Shown: piece after piece, positions 47,078-49,718 of the stretch
Layout: the number at the start of each line of letters is the position of its first letter
Position numbering within the stretch: the stretch's first letter is position 1
NCBI GenBank assembly: GCA_026988155.1
Contig: JALSLW010000059.1
Location: 1 to 49,718, forward strand
Length of the DNA stretch: 49,718 bases
Direction of reading: 5' to 3'
DNA from: Methylomonas sp.
Lineage (GTDB): Bacteria > Pseudomonadota > Gammaproteobacteria > Methylococcales > Methylomonadaceae
Made by a program: the position numbers and the translations under genes
The notes under the pieces: model-generated
Databases searched by the model: none
Told to the model about the DNA's origin: nothing
Seen by the model: only the letters and a program-made list of their open reading frames with translations

Positions 47078-48060
47078 GTTAAATTGCCTTTTGCAACAGC
47101 CAAAGCCCCTATCAACCCAGCTTCGGGATTCAAACACACTTTGACAGGCACGCTCTTAAGCACCTCTCTATAACGTCCCTTTGACAAAAAACCCCGCATA
47201 AAATCACCTTTTTGCATACTTGGTAAGTTTTTTGCCGCAATACCTCCAGCCAAAACAACTCCAGCTTTTGGCAAACATTTTAAAGCCAGGTTCCCTGCTT
47301 CAGCACCATATAGCTCGCAGAACATTTCCAGAGCTTTAACGCAAAGCCCATTTTTTGCTTCTGAACCTTTTTTGCTTATCACTGCCGCAGGGTCTTCACT
47401 ATTCATTTGAGATTCTACTTCTTCATTAACCTCAGCATAATCAATAGACTTTAAATACTGATATATGTTGACCAACCCTTGACCACAGACAACCCGCTCA
47501 TAACTTACATGTTCTGGGTGCAAATCCATTAAAAAACGCAGCAGACCAATTTCCATTTCATTCCTAGGTGCAAAATCAGTATGCCCCCCTTCTGTTGCAA
47601 CCACATGATGCTCTTTATCACTCCAAACAATCAAAGCTTCACCAAGACCAGTGCCAGCAGCCAAAACAGCTAAGTTGCCTGTACCGCTCTGGGCTTTAGG
47701 GTTTAGTTCTACAAAGCTATCCTTTGGCAATCTAAGTACTCCCCAAGCAGTTGCTTCCAGATCGTTTAACAGCTGGACACTCTTTGCGCCTGTCTGAACT
47801 GCTATTTCCTGCCGTTTCAATTCCCAGGGCAAATTAGTCGTCACGCAGTCCCCGTTAACTATAGGCCCTGCCACACCGATACAGACACTCTGCATCTGCA
47901 AATCATCTTCTGTCTGCAAAAACCCATTAAGAAGCGCCCCAAAACTATCAAAATCAGCACTGGCATAATCTTTTTTTTTACAGCATTTCCATTTTGTCTT
48001 TTCCATTCGGTATAAAGCCAAAATAGTTTTCGTTCCGCCTATGTCACCAGCAAGGATCAT
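47074..48060 (-). CDS. glk: Glucokinase
   Basis: 328 residues with MILAGDIGGTKTILALY (phosphate loop), LLNDLEATAWG (catalytic Asp), AAGTGLGEALIV and EGGHTDFAPRNEME. This is the E. coli-type glucokinase, phosphorylating glucose with ATP in the cytoplasm. In methanotrophs such enzymes may serve glycogen or sucrose turnover. It overlaps the DUF411 gene (TAATG) and ald (ATGA). Confidence 0.95.
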   Translation of the reverse strand: MILAGDIGGTKTILALYRMEKTKWKCCKKKDYASADFDSFGALLNGFLQTEDDLQMQSVCIGVAGPIVNGDCVTTNLPWELKRQEIAVQTGAKSVQLLNDLEATAWGVLRLPKDSFVELNPKAQSGTGNLAVLAAGTGLGEALIVWSDKEHHVVATEGGHTDFAPRNEMEIGLLRFLMDLHPEHVSYERVVCGQGLVNIYQYLKSIDYAEVNEEVESQMNSEDPAAVISKKGSEAKNGLCVKALEMFCELYGAEAGNLALKCLPKAGVVLAGGIAAKNLPSMQKGDFMRGFLSKGRYREVLKSVPVKVCLNPEAGLIGALAVAKGNLT

Positions 48061-48542
48061 TAGTTTCCTCCATAACTTTTTACAACCTGAAAATTATTTT
48101 CTTTATCGAATGAAACCACCTGATAGGGGTCTTTCTTCCCCCCCATTTCCATTCCAGGGCTTCCTACAGTCATTCCTGGTACTGAAACGCCAATTACTTC
48201 CGGCTTTTCTTTAATTAATTTTAGAATATCTGAAACAGGCACATGGCCTTCTATTACATAGCCATCCACCAGTGCCGTATGGCAAGAAGCCATTTTTTCC
48301 GGAACACCATACTTGTCTTTTATAGCCTGAACATCATTTGTCACAAAATCTTTTACTGCAAAGTTATTCTCCTGCAAATGCTTTATCCACTTGCCACAGC
48401 AGCCACATGTTGGACTTCGATAAACCTCTACCTTAATTGGCTCCTGCTTATCTGGAGCCATCTGCACCAACTCCTTGGCGACTAAACTAAAGTTTATAGC
48501 CGCCAATGCAAAAAAAGCCATTCCCCTTACTGCTTTATTCAT
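48060..48542 (-). CDS. DUF411 exported metal-binding-like protein
   Basis: 160 residues from the ATG at 48542 (a start at 48554 is also in frame); GGTGAAG just before it favours the shorter form, which overlaps the yjbQ stop. An export signal is followed by the DUF411 core: VEVYRSPTCGCCGKWIKHL with a CGCC motif, ASCHTALVDGYVIEGHVP and VPGMTVGSPGMEMGG, which is rich in Met and Gly. DUF411 proteins are often linked to copper or other metals. Its presence in a glucokinase operon is unexplained. Confidence 0.88.
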   Translation of the reverse strand: MNKAVRGMAFFALAAINFSLVAKELVQMAPDKQEPIKVEVYRSPTCGCCGKWIKHLQENNFAVKDFVTNDVQAIKDKYGVPEKMASCHTALVDGYVIEGHVPVSDILKLIKEKPEVIGVSVPGMTVGSPGMEMGGKKDPYQVVSFDKENNFQVVKSYGGN

Positions 48543-48963
48543 AATCTTCACCATTAATTGTTGCTATTATTTTTCTGTTTCCACCACTATTTCTATGCTC
48601 GCATAGATAGATGCCCTGCCAGACTCCCATTTGCAAATTTCCATTGCCGATTGGAATTGTCAACTCGCCTCCCAAAATCACGGCCTTTAAATGCGCGGGC
48701 ATATCATCACTTCCTTCGAGCACATGCCTATAATAAGGTTCATTTTCCGCTACTGCACGGCTAAAATAGGCCTCCATATCCACTCTGACATCAGGGTCGG
48801 CATTTTCATTAATAACTAATGAGGCAGAAGTATGCTGTATAAATAAATGCAGCAAACCAATATTAACCTGCTTTATCTCTGGCAATTCCTGAAGAATATC
48901 TGCAGTGACCAAATGAAAACCCCGTTGCCTGGCCTGCATATTAATTTTTTTTTGAATCCACAT
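48535..48963 (-). CDS. yjbQ: YjbQ family (UPF0047) protein
   Basis: 142 residues with LLHLFIQHTSASLVINENADPDVRVDME, HVLEGSDDMPAHLKAVILG and NLQMGVWQGIYLCEHRN, the UPF0047 signatures. Members have weak thiamine-phosphate synthase activity, but the true role is uncertain. It starts eight bases after the DASS transporter gene and overlaps the DUF411 gene start. Confidence 0.94.
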   Translation of the reverse strand: MWIQKKINMQARQRGFHLVTADILQELPEIKQVNIGLLHLFIQHTSASLVINENADPDVRVDMEAYFSRAVAENEPYYRHVLEGSDDMPAHLKAVILGGELTIPIGNGNLQMGVWQGIYLCEHRNSGGNRKIIATINGEDYE

Positions 48964-48971
48964 AATCCTTA

Positions 48972-49718
48972 TTACCTATAAATGTAAGGTATTAACCAAT
49001 AACTGATCCCACTAATGACCAATACTCCCAAAACATTAAGCACCATTCCGACTCGAACCATTTCATACACCTTGACCCGTCCACTGCCAAATATAATTGC
49101 ATTTGGCGGCGTAGCAACTGGAAACATAAAGGCACAGGATGCCGATAATACGGCTGGCAGCATCAGCCAGACTGGCGGAATATTCAACACTTTTGAAGTC
49201 GACAAAAGAATAGGCATTACCAATTGAGCTGTTGCTGTATTTGAAGTCAATTCCGTTAATAAATTCATTCCGGCTGATACAGCCAATATAATCAGCGGTA
49301 AAGAGTAAGATTTCAAACCCTGCAACTGTCCGGCTAAGTAAACTGACAGCCCGCTCTCAGAAAACCCATAGGCTAAAGCAAAGCCCCCGCCAAAGAGCAA
49401 AACAATCGGCCAGGGCAGTTCGGAAAAAACTTTTTTATCCAGAAGCATGGTGCTCTCTTCATTATTTAATTTTGCCGGAATAAAAAACAATACCGTAGCC
49501 ATTGCCACAGCTACACTGCCATCATCTATCATTTTTCCATAAGGCAAAACATCCCCCCAACCCAGAATGATCATATCACCTATCGCTATACCCTTACGCG
49601 TAATCCAGAGCATGGCAGTCACAGCAAAAATAGCTGATACCGCTTTTTCAGCATTGGTTATTTTGCCCAATTGGTTTCTTTCATGCATTACCAGACGCTT
49701 TAAATCTCCTGTACTAGG
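48972..49718 (-). CDS. DASS-family (SLC13) anion:sodium symporter, C-terminal part
   Basis: The frame is open to the right edge (ten further codons after the ATG at 49688), so the gene continues outside; the visible 248 codons are the C-terminal half. Helices are evident, with the conserved motif LTELTSNTATAQLVMPIL (SNT) and MFPVATPPNAIIFGSG (PPNAI). DASS proteins import dicarboxylates or sulfate with sodium. It is the first visible gene of the minus-strand operon that continues to ald. Confidence 0.93.
   Translation of the reverse strand, partial: PSTGDLKRLVMHERNQLGKITNAEKAVSAIFAVTAMLWITRKGIAIGDMIILGWGDVLPYGKMIDDGSVAVAMATVLFFIPAKLNNEESTMLLDKKVFSELPWPIVLLFGGGFALAYGFSESGLSVYLAGQLQGLKSYSLPLIILAVSAGMNLLTELTSNTATAQLVMPILLSTSKVLNIPPVWLMLPAVLSASCAFMFPVATPPNAIIFGSGRVKVYEMVRVGMVLNVLGVLVISGISYWLIPYIYR

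Noticed and set aside
1-49718. tRNA, rRNA, CRISPR, prophage or insertion-sequence genes
   Set aside because: Reading all intergenic gaps gave no tRNA-like T-arm, no regularly spaced repeats and no transposase or integrase frames.

Overview
The window is an AT-rich chromosomal segment of a gammaproteobacterial (type I, Methylococcales) aerobic methanotroph. The strongest evidence is a complete pmoCAB operon for particulate methane monooxygenase (minus strand, 41.8-44.7 kb) with its copper-site residues intact. The housekeeping gene order also fits a gammaproteobacterium: gshB-tonB-yqgE-ruvX-pyrR-pyrB-pyrX, rpmB-rpmG and pilSR. There are no transposases, integrases, phage genes, rRNAs, tRNAs or CRISPR arrays that I can see. 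The genus is not determinable by eye.

Layout. 0-1.8 kb: a fused periplasmic binding-protein gene that runs off the left edge and carries a one-base frameshift. 2.1-9.0 kb: fumC, a palindromic repeat, a gene remnant, a small glutaredoxin-like protein, a YqhA-family membrane protein, metH and two small membrane proteins. 9.4-15.6 kb (plus strand): an apparent copper-handling cluster with a cysteine-bearing BNR-propeller lipoprotein, copC, a PmoD-like putative CuA protein, an unrecognised 557-residue membrane protein and a CopR/CopS-type two-component system. 15.6-19.1 kb (minus strand): an unusual ABC system with a LolD-like ATPase, a MacB/FtsX-type permease and a ZnuA-like binding protein that lacks the first metal histidine, followed by a secreted unknown. 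19.3-21.8 kb: a 42-codon single-helix peptide with its own promoter (palindromic operator-like spacer) and terminator, an HTTM+DCC membrane protein and a tiny lipoprotein.

22-36 kb: pilSR, sucCD, nadE, an HDOD protein and the pyrimidine/glutathione/TonB operon. That operon contains a dihydroorotase homologue without the zinc HxH motif. 36-41.4 kb: rpmB-rpmG, a cyclic-nucleotide-binding/rhodanese protein, degP/mucD, moaB, a DUF423 protein and a lipid-anchored hydrolase. 41.4-45 kb: pmoCAB with a near-consensus sigma70 promoter, a pmoC-pmoA intergenic hairpin and a strong terminator. 45-46 kb: a divergent secreted protein and a roughly 160-bp imperfect palindrome (MITE or structured RNA candidate). 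46-49.7 kb: a tightly overlapping operon with a DASS transporter (partial), yjbQ, a DUF411 protein, glk and ald.

Functionally, the window couples methane oxidation (a copper enzyme) to several copper or metal-associated modules: CopC, PmoD-like, CopRS, the ZnuA-like ABC system and DUF411. The rest is central metabolism: fumarase, succinyl-CoA ligase, NAD synthase, methionine synthase and pyrimidine synthesis. The most novel-looking parts are the 9.4-19.6 kb metal-related block and the 42-residue membrane peptide.
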